Source: Candidatus Aminicenantota bacterium
GTDB lineage: Bacteria > Acidobacteriota > Aminicenantia > UBA2199
Direction of reading: 5' to 3'
Assembly: GCA_030671465.1 (NCBI GenBank)
Contig: DAOVIP010000091.1
Coordinates: forward strand, 1-7,152
Length of the DNA: 7,152 bases
In this document: positions 1 through 6,316 of the stretch, piece by piece
Layout: every line of letters begins with the position of its first letter
How positions within the stretch are numbered: position 1 is the stretch's first letter
Position numbers and translations under genes: made by a program
The notes under the pieces: model-generated
Told to the model about the DNA's origin: nothing
The model's input: only the letters and a program-made list of their open reading frames with translations
Databases searched by the model: none

Positions 1-218
1 ATCATCTTCTCTTGCACATCCACACATATGACTTTCCCATTCGAACCGATCATCTGTGCAAGGGGCAAACTGAAGAAACCCATTGCACAGCCAATATCTA
101 AAACCTTCATCCCGTCCTCCACGTATGGGGCGAGTATCTTTTTGGGATTTTGAAATAATTTTCTTACCGGACTAGCAAGAAGATAACCAATCCATACCGG
201 ACACACTCTCTCAGGCAT
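1..218 (-). CDS. Class I SAM-dependent methyltransferase, N-terminal part (cut by window edge)
   Basis: Only the first 72 codons are inside the window; the frame is open to base 1. The start is the ATG at 218-216, preceded by an AGGTAGGA Shine-Dalgarno stretch. After a short N-terminal segment with a CPVWIGYLL motif, the protein reads VLDIGCAMGFFSLPLA at about residues 39-54. This is motif I (the SAM-binding glycine loop) of Rossmann-fold methyltransferases, and VICVDV at about residues 63-68 gives the second strand with its acidic residue. The family transfers a methyl group from S-adenosylmethionine; the acceptor cannot be read from this fragment. It is the next gene downstream of the RRM cassette, separated by an attC site and a palindrome, and a 22-codon ORF overlaps its start. 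The methyltransferase fold is secure; the substrate is unknown. Confidence 0.85.
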   Translation of the reverse strand, partial: MPERVCPVWIGYLLASPVRKLFQNPKKILAPYVEDGMKVLDIGCAMGFFSLPLAQMIGSNGKVICVDVQEKM

Positions 219-279
219 TATTTCCTACCTTTCTTTTTTTCCTTCGTGAAATGTATTTTTCTTGTTTTTCCGTCAACAT
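211..279 (-). CDS. Possible 22-residue basic leader peptide overlapping the methyltransferase start
   Basis: An ATG at 279-277 follows an AAAGGTG ribosome binding site at a 6-nt spacing, which is better placed than many real starts. The frame runs 22 codons and ends in TGA at 213-211, eight bases inside the methyltransferase gene (ATG at 218). The peptide is rich in lysine and arginine (SRRKKRKVG in its second half) and resembles no family I know. Overlap of a short, well-initiated frame with a downstream start is the usual layout of translational coupling or leader-peptide control. Chance is a real alternative, because the A-rich stretch has few stops in this frame. Confidence 0.35.
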   Translation of the reverse strand: MLTEKQEKYISRRKKRKVGNNA

Positions 280-295
280 TGTTTTCACCTTTACA

Positions 296-319
296 TTGCA
301 TACAATTCATGATATGCAA
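296..319. promoter_or_regulatory. 24-bp inverted repeat, possible operator
   Basis: TTGCATA (296-302) and TATGCAA (313-319) are perfect 7-bp inverted arms around a 10-bp AT-rich spacer. The site lies upstream of the leader ORF and methyltransferase and just beyond the attC end of the cassette. Size and symmetry fit a dimeric regulator's binding site. As a hairpin it would be weak, and no T tract follows, so a terminator is unlikely. No regulator gene is visible in the window. Confidence 0.3.
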
Positions 320-324
320 ATTTG

Positions 325-396
325 ACATAACGGAAAACCAAGCCGCCTGAAAAAGCGGTGAACTTTTTCAGGTCGGTCTTGAGCGGCTTGTTAGGC
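325..396 (-). other. attC: attC recombination site of an integron gene cassette
   Basis: Read on the minus strand, the 72-bp site has R'' GCCTAAC (396-390), an unpaired segment AAGCCGCT (389-382), then an L'' half CAAG-A-CCG-A followed by CCTGAAAAAG (381-363). Next come a 7-nt loop (362-356), CTTTTTCAGG (355-346), the L' half CGGCTTG (345-339), an unpaired spacer (338-332) and R' GTTATGT (331-325). Folding gives 17 paired bases in blocks of 4, 3 and 10. The blocks are separated by exactly two extrahelical bases on one arm, at 377 and 373 (T on the window's plus strand, the recombined bottom strand). R boxes, unpaired central spacer, L boxes, extrahelical bases and a variable terminal stem are the diagnostic parts of attC. 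Cleavage is expected between G331 and T330. R' pairs imperfectly with R'', as expected when the final TTATGT belongs to the target and not to the cassette. Confidence 0.87.
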
Positions 397-439
397 GAAA
401 ATTTATATGATCATAGCTATATATGTTGAATGTCGATGA

Positions 440-757
440 TTAAAAACTACGGCCACCACCTTGTCCACCTCGGCCTCCGCCGTATCCTCCTCCGCCTCTA
501 CTACCGCGACTTTCGGTGCGAGGACGAGCCTCATTCACTTTAAGCGCTCTTCCTTTTAGCTCTTTGCCATTTAGGCCATCGATTACAGACTGCCCTTCAG
601 TTTTTGAGGCCATTTCCACGAATCCGAATCCTTTTGATTGACCACTATACTTGTCTTTTATAATGGTGGCGGATTCAACCTGCCCAAATTCTTCTACAGC
701 CAGCCGTAAGTCCTCTTCGGTGACCTCATACGACAAATTCCCTACATAGATCTTCAT
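440..757 (-). CDS. Glycine-tailed RRM RNA-binding protein
   Basis: The protein has 105 residues. The start at ATG 757-755 is preferred because AAAGGAG lies 6 nt before it and the RRM fold begins at once; an in-frame ATG 12 codons upstream lacks such a site and would put its start almost at the cassette edge. One RRM domain fills residues 2-78, with RNP2 IYVGNL (3-8) and RNP1 KGFGFVEM (42-49), including aromatic Y4, F44 and F46 that stack on RNA bases. The tail after residue 82 is an RGG-like run of Gly, Arg, Gln and Tyr, which typically adds non-specific RNA binding and self-association. This matches small bacterial RRM proteins of the cyanobacterial Rbp/cold-response type: cytosolic single-stranded RNA binders, presumably RNA chaperones. 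The particular RNA targets are unknown. The gene is alone inside the attC-bounded cassette. Confidence 0.93.
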   Translation of the reverse strand: MKIYVGNLSYEVTEEDLRLAVEEFGQVESATIIKDKYSGQSKGFGFVEMASKTEGQSVIDGLNGKELKGRALKVNEARPRTESRGSRGGGGYGGGRGGQGGGRSF

Positions 758-763
758 TCTAAT

Positions 764-768
764 CTCCT
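764..768 (-). promoter_or_regulatory. Ribosome binding site that decides the RRM gene start
   Basis: AGGAG on the minus strand ends 6 nt before the ATG at 757. It supports the short 105-residue form over the 117-residue form. The cassette thus brings its own translation signal. Confidence 0.75.
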
Positions 769-796
769 TTTGTAATAGATTATAAATTGGCACATC

Positions 797-803
797 GCCT
801 AAC
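797..803 (-). other. 5' cassette boundary (GTTAGGC core site)
   Basis: GTTAGGC on the minus strand fits the GTTRRRY core cut by integron integrases between G803 and T802. It is an exact inverted copy of the R'' box at 390-396, and the match extends to 8 bp with the flanking G (CGCCTAAC at 796-803, GTTAGGCG at 390-397). No hairpin or L box flanks it on the upstream side, so it is a simple junction and not a complete second attC. Confidence 0.65.
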
Positions 804-817
804 TATTACTAAATATC

Positions 818-846
818 AATATATGTTTTATAAGAAAAAAATTCAA
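818..846 (-). promoter_or_regulatory. Candidate sigma70-type promoter upstream of the cassette
   Basis: The minus strand has TTGAAT (846-841), a 17-bp spacer and TATATT (823-818), placing a start near 811. It would transcribe the RRM gene with a leader of about 54 nt. Before insertion of the cassette it would have faced the methyltransferase. The DNA is so AT-rich that a chance match is quite possible. The 120-bp gap from 804 to 923 holds nothing else I can support. Confidence 0.35.
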
Positions 847-923
847 TAACCAATTAAATTATATTTGTAAATTGGTAAAAAAGTGACATCATTTTTTGAA
901 AATAAAAAAATGGGCATCTGTCT

Positions 924-2060
924 CTATTTTTTTTTATCAGTACACTTCGTTGATTCTGAATATCTACCAAAGTTTGATACCGCCTTTTCCAGTGTACTGC
1001 CGTGCGAGGTGAAAACGGATTCATATTTGCTGACAATAAAAGTATTTTTCACACATCCGATGTTATACTCCACGCTGTAATCATGGAAAAACTGCTCAAC
1101 GGGGCCAGTGAAAAAAGCATGAATATCCAGCATTTTCACAGGAGTTTGGCACGAAAAATCAAAAGCCCCAAAATCAAGCGTTTTGATCTCAGGTGAGGGC
1201 TTTGTTTTAAAGTAAATCTTGCAAGCCTTAAGATCAAAAATAGTTGACCATTGAGTTCCACTCCAGCTAAATTTTTTTAACATCTCAAAACCATAGTCAA
1301 TAGCTGGTGATTTGGAAGGATCAAATTCTTTGATCATTTTTGCGCCATAATTAAAAACTGGCATCTGATCGTTCTCCAAATCAATTTTTTTACTTCCTCC
1401 AAAACCTTCGTATTCTTGGATCAATTTTAATTCTTTAGCATAAGCCGTATTTGCCAGTACCGGTATGGGTAAGTCCTTACCTTTGTATACAACCACTTTT
1501 TCATCTAAAAACTCAATTACAGCAGCATTTCCCTCTCTATCAGCGGTAAAGAAGTGCCAACTCCATCCTTCGATAGTCAAATCATACGCACTCTGGATGA
1601 CTTTCTCAATCGACTCGAAACTATCCAGAACATACTGCATCCACAAGCACATGAAAATCTTAGGCTTAGAATCATCAGTTGGCCAACTGGTTCCGGCAAG
1701 GGACATTTCCTCGATAAAAAGACCTGCTTCGTTCATTCCCCCATCCGGAAAATCCCGACAGAATCTATTGAAAGTAATCGAGCCGTACTTGGAAGTCCAT
1801 TGCATTGGAGGATTCAGGATACTCTGGCTGTATGCCAATTCAGTCCAGGATCTACACTGCTTTTGTATGCCCCGCTTGTTTACAACGACAACACCGTGAG
1901 CATGTTTCCCTTTGTCAAGATTATGTCCGACGATCAAGGTTGAATCTCTTTTTAACATGAAGGTTGAGCAAGAGTGAGCGTCCACATTAGGGTCTTCTCC
2001 CCTTAAAGAAAGAAATAGAATAATGATTAACCAGACTACAAGTCTCATATTATTTTTCAT
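924..2060 (-). CDS. Secreted linear amide C-N hydrolase (choloylglycine hydrolase / penicillin V acylase family)
   Basis: The protein has 378 residues. Residues 1-20 form a signal peptide (basic start, then VVWLIIILFLSL), and after removal of about 30 residues Cys31 in HSCSTF would become the N-terminal nucleophile, as in Ntn hydrolases. Family landmarks follow: GHNLD (45-49, with the conserved Asp), DGGMNEAGL (106-114), FTADREGNAAVIEF (171-184), PVLANTAY (200-207, the oxyanion-type Asn) and TQWSTIFDL (269-277). The family cleaves non-peptide amide bonds, as in conjugated bile acids, penicillin V and N-acyl homoserine lactones; the true substrate here cannot be read. In this alignment the Arg three residues before the conserved Asp (GRTMD in bile salt hydrolases) is His46, which argues against a classic bile salt hydrolase. 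ATG 2060 follows GAGAGG, and the gene lies 24 bp after htpG, so the two are probably cotranscribed. Confidence 0.88.
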   Translation of the reverse strand: MKNNMRLVVWLIIILFLSLRGEDPNVDAHSCSTFMLKRDSTLIVGHNLDKGKHAHGVVVVNKRGIQKQCRSWTELAYSQSILNPPMQWTSKYGSITFNRFCRDFPDGGMNEAGLFIEEMSLAGTSWPTDDSKPKIFMCLWMQYVLDSFESIEKVIQSAYDLTIEGWSWHFFTADREGNAAVIEFLDEKVVVYKGKDLPIPVLANTAYAKELKLIQEYEGFGGSKKIDLENDQMPVFNYGAKMIKEFDPSKSPAIDYGFEMLKKFSWSGTQWSTIFDLKACKIYFKTKPSPEIKTLDFGAFDFSCQTPVKMLDIHAFFTGPVEQFFHDYSVEYNIGCVKNTFIVSKYESVFTSHGSTLEKAVSNFGRYSESTKCTDKKK

Positions 2061-2084
2061 CTTAAACCTCTCTACATATTCAAG

Positions 2085-3938
2085 TTAAATGCTTTTGGCT
2101 GCCCTGAACATAATATCCTGAATCCGGGGTACAGCCGTATCAATATGATCAATCACTCCCTCTCTTAACATCATATTATCAAGCAATTGAATCGATAAAG
2201 TCTTGAGTTCCGGGGAATCCGGTTTCTTTTTATGAATCCGAACCATTTCTTTTATCAGTTCATTTTTTGGATTTATTTCAAATACTCTCTTGGAAAATGA
2301 ATATTCCTTGTTAACCATTTTCATGACTTTTTCCATCTGGACTGAGGGTCCATCACTGGGATGAACCAGGATACAGGGGCTGTCAACCAATCGTTGCGAA
2401 ATCTTGACATCTGCAATTTTATCACCGAATATGACTTTCAAATATCCTATATAATTTCCGACATCCTTCAAATATTCTTTATCCTTAGTGGTCTCCTTCT
2501 CTTCATCTAGCTTGATGTCAGCGCTCTCTACCAATTTAAATGCCTTGCCATCAAAAGCTCTCAAATGATCAATGACAATCTCATCCAGTGGATCCCCCAA
2601 ATACAAAACCTCTATATCCTTTTTTCTGAAAGCTTCAAGGGCCGGATTTTTATCCAGGGATTCAATATCAAGACCGGTGACATAATAAATTTCATTTTGA
2701 TCTTTGTTCATCCGTTCAATATATGCCTTCAGATCAGTAAATTCTTCTTTACCCTTTTTGGAGGAATGGAATAATAAGAGTTGTGCAATTTTATCACGAT
2801 TGTTGAAATCAGTGGCTATTCCTTCTTTGAAATTACGGTTATAATTTTTCCAGACACCAAGATACCGGTCCATATCCTTTTGTTTCATTTTGACAAAATG
2901 ATCGAATATTTTTTTTAAAATATGTTTCTTAATTTTGTCAATAATAATATTTTTCTGAATGGATTCCCGAGAAATATTCAAGGGGATATCTTCGGAATCA
3001 ATCACACCTTTGATGAATCGAAGATAATCGGGCATGATATCACTGCTTCCCTTTTTAATGAGCACCTTCCTTGAATAAAGATCAACGCCAGGTTCGGCTT
3101 TGAATATCCCCGCCATTTCAAATGAGGTTTTGGGAACAAATAAAATCGCATTGAATTGAACCGGTGCATCTGAAGAAAGATGAAGGTGGGTTTCGGGTTC
3201 TTCCTGACTGTTTTCAAAAAACTTGTAAAAATCATCATAATCTTTTTGTTTTAGGCTTGACTTTGGTTGAGTCCATATCGCTGCTACGCTCTCAATCTTC
3301 TCCTCATCAATATAAACCGGGAAAGGCACAAATTTCGAATGTTTGGCAATGATATCTTTAATGGTTAATTTTTCCAAAAATTCTTTTTCCTCTTTTTTTA
3401 AAAACAATTCAATTCGGGTACCACGATGCTTTTTTACCATATCCTCGATTGAATAGTTGGAATCACCCTTGGATTTCCACAAGTATCCTTTACTTTTCTT
3501 TTTAAATGACTTCGTATAAATATGGATTTCCTTGGCAACCATGAAGCTGGAATAAAATCCAACACCGAATTTTCCAATCAAATCAACCTGATCCTTTTTC
3601 TTGGTTTCTGATAATTTCTTCAGGAAATCGATAGTTCCAGAATGAGCAATTGTCCCGATATTTTCAATTAATTCCTCTTTGGTCATTCCGATTCCTGTAT
3701 CTTCGATAACCACTTTGTTTTGAGATTTCACAAAGGAGATATTGATCTTCAAATCCAGATCTTTATCTTCAATATTGGGATTGGTTAAAACTTCAAACTG
3801 CACTTTATTGAGAGCATCAACCGCATTTGAAATTAATTCCCTTAAAAAAATCTCCTTGTGTTTGTATAAAGAATAAACCAGAATATCCAGCAATTGCTTT
3901 ACTTCGGATTGAAATTCAAATTGTTCTGTTTTTTCCAT
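2085..3938 (-). CDS. htpG: Molecular chaperone HtpG (bacterial Hsp90)
   Basis: The 617-residue protein is close to the usual HtpG length and looks complete. The N-terminal GHKL ATPase shows RELISNAVDAL (33-43, catalytic Glu34 and Mg-binding Asn38), EDTGIGM (79-85), GTIAHSGT (95-102), GKFGVGFYS (122-130, ATP lid) and GTRIEL (173-178). The middle domain carries HLHLSSDAPVQFNAILFVP and PLNISRESIQ, with the gamma-phosphate-sensing Arg at about 324. The C-terminal dimerisation domain ends in a helix (DTAVPRIQDIMFRAAKSI). HtpG is a cytosolic dimeric ATP-dependent chaperone that remodels client proteins late in folding, often with DnaK. The start is ATG 3938 with a strong AAGGAGG site 4 nt upstream. 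In the 102-bp gap before it I see no CIRCE repeat and no convincing heat-shock sigma factor promoter, so its stress control cannot be read here. Confidence 0.98.
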   Translation of the reverse strand: MEKTEQFEFQSEVKQLLDILVYSLYKHKEIFLRELISNAVDALNKVQFEVLTNPNIEDKDLDLKINISFVKSQNKVVIEDTGIGMTKEELIENIGTIAHSGTIDFLKKLSETKKKDQVDLIGKFGVGFYSSFMVAKEIHIYTKSFKKKSKGYLWKSKGDSNYSIEDMVKKHRGTRIELFLKKEEKEFLEKLTIKDIIAKHSKFVPFPVYIDEEKIESVAAIWTQPKSSLKQKDYDDFYKFFENSQEEPETHLHLSSDAPVQFNAILFVPKTSFEMAGIFKAEPGVDLYSRKVLIKKGSSDIMPDYLRFIKGVIDSEDIPLNISRESIQKNIIIDKIKKHILKKIFDHFVKMKQKDMDRYLGVWKNYNRNFKEGIATDFNNRDKIAQLLLFHSSKKGKEEFTDLKAYIERMNKDQNEIYYVTGLDIESLDKNPALEAFRKKDIEVLYLGDPLDEIVIDHLRAFDGKAFKLVESADIKLDEEKETTKDKEYLKDVGNYIGYLKVIFGDKIADVKISQRLVDSPCILVHPSDGPSVQMEKVMKMVNKEYSFSKRVFEINPKNELIKEMVRIHKKKPDSPELKTLSIQLLDNMMLREGVIDHIDTAVPRIQDIMFRAAKSI

Positions 3939-4040
3939 ATTTCCTCCTTAATCGCAATATACAGAAATTATCAATTTCACTAATATTATAACATCATTGT
4001 CAAGCAGACCGGATAACCAATCAGAAAAAAGGATTTGGAC

Positions 4041-5204
4041 TTATTCCAATATCTGAGAAACAAATACTATCTTAATTCCACGGTCACGGATGGATTTTAT
4101 TGAATCTCTTATAGCCTGAAAAGTTGTTTGAAAGGGGTGGCCAATTGCAATGGCTTTGCCCTTCTTCAGGGCCACTGTGATTAATTTTTGGATTTGCTTC
4201 ATCGAATGTGGATAGGTTTTTTCCGAATCCAAAAAAATATCGCGGAATGCCGTTTGTATTTTCAGTTCCCTGGCCATATCATAGGCCACTGTTTCTGAAG
4301 TGGTTCGGGAATCCACAAAAAAAAGCCCTTCCTGCTTAATGATTCTTAAGAATTTTGTAATAATACCTTTTTTGGAAGTAATAAGAGATCCCTCATGATT
4401 ATTAACACCTCTGGCATGGGGAATGATTTGTCTGGCTTTTAATACAATCTGTCTCATTTCATCAATATCCGAATGGGTTTGAATGATGGTAAAACCCTGG
4501 TATGAGCTGTTTTTTGAATTTTTGGGTTGCATGGGTATGTGTATCATCGCCTGTAATTCATACTGCTTTATCTGTCTGGCTTCATCAAAAGCAAACGAGG
4601 ACTCAGGTAGAATCGATGCTGTGATCGGGATATTCAGTTTTTTTAGATCCAAAGAAATACCAGATCGATTCCCGATATCATCGATTATAAAGGCCACTTT
4701 TGGCTGAAGATCTTCCGCTTTTTTTTCCGGAATTTTATCATCACTGACTTGACAAGTAATTAATATAATGTGGGTCACATCCTGATTTTTCTTGATATGA
4801 TATAAGTGAATGGTCTTGTGAGTCTGCTGACGCATTTCGGAAAGTTCCAGTAAATAATTCAATCCAGAGGAAATCTTTTTTATGTCTCTGACAATATTTT
4901 TTATTTCTTCCTGATTAACATCCAATTTAAAGTGATATTTTCCCAACTGATCCAAGAAATAGTTGAATTTAATGTGGTTTCGGTTGAAAAGTTTAATCAA
5001 TTGCTGTTTGAATTGATTGGACTCCGATTTATCTTCCCCAGTCATTTTCAGTTTGATTATTTTTTCGAAAATAAATGAGGCTTTACCATTTCTGAAATCA
5101 ATATATTCCAGTACCATCACCGTTATCAGGGCAATTAGGATAAAAAGAACAAAGAGAGGTAACAATACTGATCTTTTTGATTTGGATGTTTTTCGAGCAG
5201 TCAT
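4041..5204 (-). CDS. Divergent polysaccharide deacetylase family protein (YibQ-like)
   Basis: The protein has 387 residues: a basic N-terminus and one membrane anchor at about residues 12-34, a charged linker and small domain (40-165), then a NodB-like divergent polysaccharide deacetylase domain (168-387). Motifs are VAFIIDDIG (170-178, Asp175/Asp176), MIHIPMQP (220-227), RGVNNHEGS (265-273, an Asn-Asn-His signature), FFVDSRTT (295-302) and AIGHP (353-357). The layout points to the periplasm. In this family the deacetylase fold is kept, but activity is rarely shown; a peptidoglycan or envelope carbohydrate substrate is likely from gene neighbourhood. The ATG at 5204 overlaps the S41 stop (ATGA) and has GGGAG upstream, so translation is probably coupled. 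It is the last gene of the envelope cluster; a 102-bp gap separates it from htpG. Confidence 0.92.
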   Translation of the reverse strand: MTARKTSKSKRSVLLPLFVLFILIALITVMVLEYIDFRNGKASFIFEKIIKLKMTGEDKSESNQFKQQLIKLFNRNHIKFNYFLDQLGKYHFKLDVNQEEIKNIVRDIKKISSGLNYLLELSEMRQQTHKTIHLYHIKKNQDVTHIILITCQVSDDKIPEKKAEDLQPKVAFIIDDIGNRSGISLDLKKLNIPITASILPESSFAFDEARQIKQYELQAMIHIPMQPKNSKNSSYQGFTIIQTHSDIDEMRQIVLKARQIIPHARGVNNHEGSLITSKKGIITKFLRIIKQEGLFFVDSRTTSETVAYDMARELKIQTAFRDIFLDSEKTYPHSMKQIQKLITVALKKGKAIAIGHPFQTTFQAIRDSIKSIRDRGIKIVFVSQILE

Positions 5205-6316
5205 TCGTGATCTCCCAGGATAGACATACAGGCAGAAAACAGTGCGTTATCCTCAATGGTTTTTCTCTCATACATGGGCTTCACTCCGGTTCCCAGTATC
5301 GGATTATTCATTAATTTAAAAACCCCCGTATTGAGCACTACCGAAGTTCCGTCATCGAGATAAAACTGTTTTAAGCGAGGGACAAATCCGGAAGTTTCCT
5401 CTCCTATCAGGGTGGCATTGGTTAACTTCAAAACATGAGCCAACAACTCAGAGTATAAAATAGTTGATGCATTAATAATAAAGACACAATCATATCCGGG
5501 ACCATTATCGGAGCCAACCAATAAATTTATTTTGCCATTCTTGGTTTCAATTGAAAGGAAAACATTTTCATGGATAAAAATTTTCGAAACTTCAAGGAAT
5601 GATTTGAAATCTCCTCCTGAATATCTTCTTAAATCAACAATCCATTTTGAATTTTTGTATTCGGTCATTCTCGCTTTTATTTGGGCAACCGACACCGTAT
5701 CCAACCTCATCAAAGATATGAGCTGAATATCTTGGCTGAGTTTTCTAAACTTAACGGTCCTGGATATGAATATTGGATTTATCGTTAGCGTTTGAAGATT
5801 TTCTGGATTTTTTTTCAAACAGATTAAGGTAAACGGGATTGACTTTTCCGATATCATAGACAGAAACATGTCCCAGTAAGAAAGTGCATACAAACTGTTT
5901 CCGTTCACACGGCGGACAATATCCCCAATTTTCAACCCGGCCTTCAGGGCCGGTGAATCTGGTATGATATCCGTAATGTAAAAATAATTGTTTTTTTTGA
6001 TACCGTATATTCCGATACCATAATAATTGCCCTGCTGGTATAATCGAAATGATCTACTTTTCCGTTCATCCAGATATGACGAATAATCATCAACACCTGA
6101 AACCAGAGAAGAAAATGCCCCCGGATATTGTAGCAGAGGATTTAATTCTTCCACATAATCAGTTTTTACCAGGTCCATGACCTCGGAAAATAGAGATAAA
6201 TATTTATCATCACCAGGGGATTCAGGAATGTTACGGAAAAATTTAAAGTCGTCGAAATAAAAGAAAAAAAATAGTATTAAGAAACCAAAAAATAAAATAT
6301 TTATCTTCTTTTTCAT
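5201..6316 (-). CDS. S41 (CtpA-type) PDZ protein with degenerate active site, likely pseudoprotease
   Basis: The protein has 371 residues. A membrane anchor or signal (about 6-21) is followed by a CtpA-like N-terminal helix region (LFSEVMDLVKTDYVEE, 42-57), a PDZ domain (about 97-170, IIPDSPALKAGLKIGDIVRRVNG) and an S41 core (about 190-345, VDLRRYSGG at 228-235). Active S41 enzymes read GSASASE and GExxFGKGxxQ. Here these read NASTILYSE (282-290) and GEETSGF (305-311), placing Leu287 at the catalytic Ser, Phe311 at the Lys and Leu315 at the Gln, with one residue missing between the two motifs. Proteolysis by the usual mechanism is therefore unlikely; a scaffold or PDZ binding role is inferred. 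It sits between the EnvC-like and YibQ-like genes as active CtpA does elsewhere. The TGA overlaps the next ATG by 4 bp; the start has GGA about 8 nt upstream. Confidence 0.88.
   Translation of the reverse strand: MKKKINILFFGFLILFFFFYFDDFKFFRNIPESPGDDKYLSLFSEVMDLVKTDYVEELNPLLQYPGAFSSLVSGVDDYSSYLDERKSRSFRLYQQGNYYGIGIYGIKKNNYFYITDIIPDSPALKAGLKIGDIVRRVNGNSLYALSYWDMFLSMISEKSIPFTLICLKKNPENLQTLTINPIFISRTVKFRKLSQDIQLISLMRLDTVSVAQIKARMTEYKNSKWIVDLRRYSGGDFKSFLEVSKIFIHENVFLSIETKNGKINLLVGSDNGPGYDCVFIINASTILYSELLAHVLKLTNATLIGEETSGFVPRLKQFYLDDGTSVVLNTGVFKLMNNPILGTGVKPMYERKTIEDNALFSACMSILGDHE

Larger units (their letters stand above)
331..802 (-). mobile_element. Lone integron-type gene cassette carrying an RRM protein gene
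   Basis: The unit begins with TTAGGC (802-797, preceded by G803) and ends at G331 inside attC, 472 bp in all, a normal cassette size. It contains a single ORF in the usual orientation, with attC at its 3' end. The R'' box GCCTAAC at 396-390 is the exact complement of the GTTAGGC at the other end (803-797), which is what circularisation of a cassette requires. No integrase gene, attI or second attC is visible within the window. Upstream of G803 there is plain AT-rich DNA with no attC half. The unit is therefore either a cassette inserted at a secondary site or the remains of a decayed array. A transposon-like element with 8-bp terminal inverted repeats is a weaker alternative, because it would not explain the attC fold. 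Confidence 0.75.

Noticed and set aside
340..389. Simple terminator hairpin (AAGCCGC with GCGGCTT, and CCTGAAAAAG with CTTTTTCAGG)
   Set aside because: The inner arms are real, but the outer pairing leaves an 11-base bulge and there is no U tract on either strand. The attC fold explains more bases, including the R boxes and two single extrahelical bases.
779..784. TATAAT close to the 5' end of the cassette as an internal promoter for the RRM gene
   Set aside because: It is a perfect -10 hexamer, but no acceptable -35 lies 16-18 bp upstream, and the start would fall only about 15 nt before the ATG.
885..922. Possible terminator after the amide hydrolase gene (GACA/TGTC and A6/T6 arms followed on the minus strand by a T run)
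   Set aside because: The pairing is nearly all A-T with unequal interruptions, and runs of A and T are common in this DNA, so a stable terminator stem is not supported.
1465..1943. Plus-strand open frames opposite the amide hydrolase gene
   Set aside because: They have no ribosome binding site, show no recognisable motif and lie wholly antisense to a gene with clear family motifs, so they are shadows.
3985..4003. TTGACA and TATAAT on the minus strand upstream of htpG
   Set aside because: Both hexamers are perfect but only 7 nt apart, so they cannot form one sigma70 promoter. Neither has a good partner at 16-18 bp. One of them may still serve in a promoter I cannot define.
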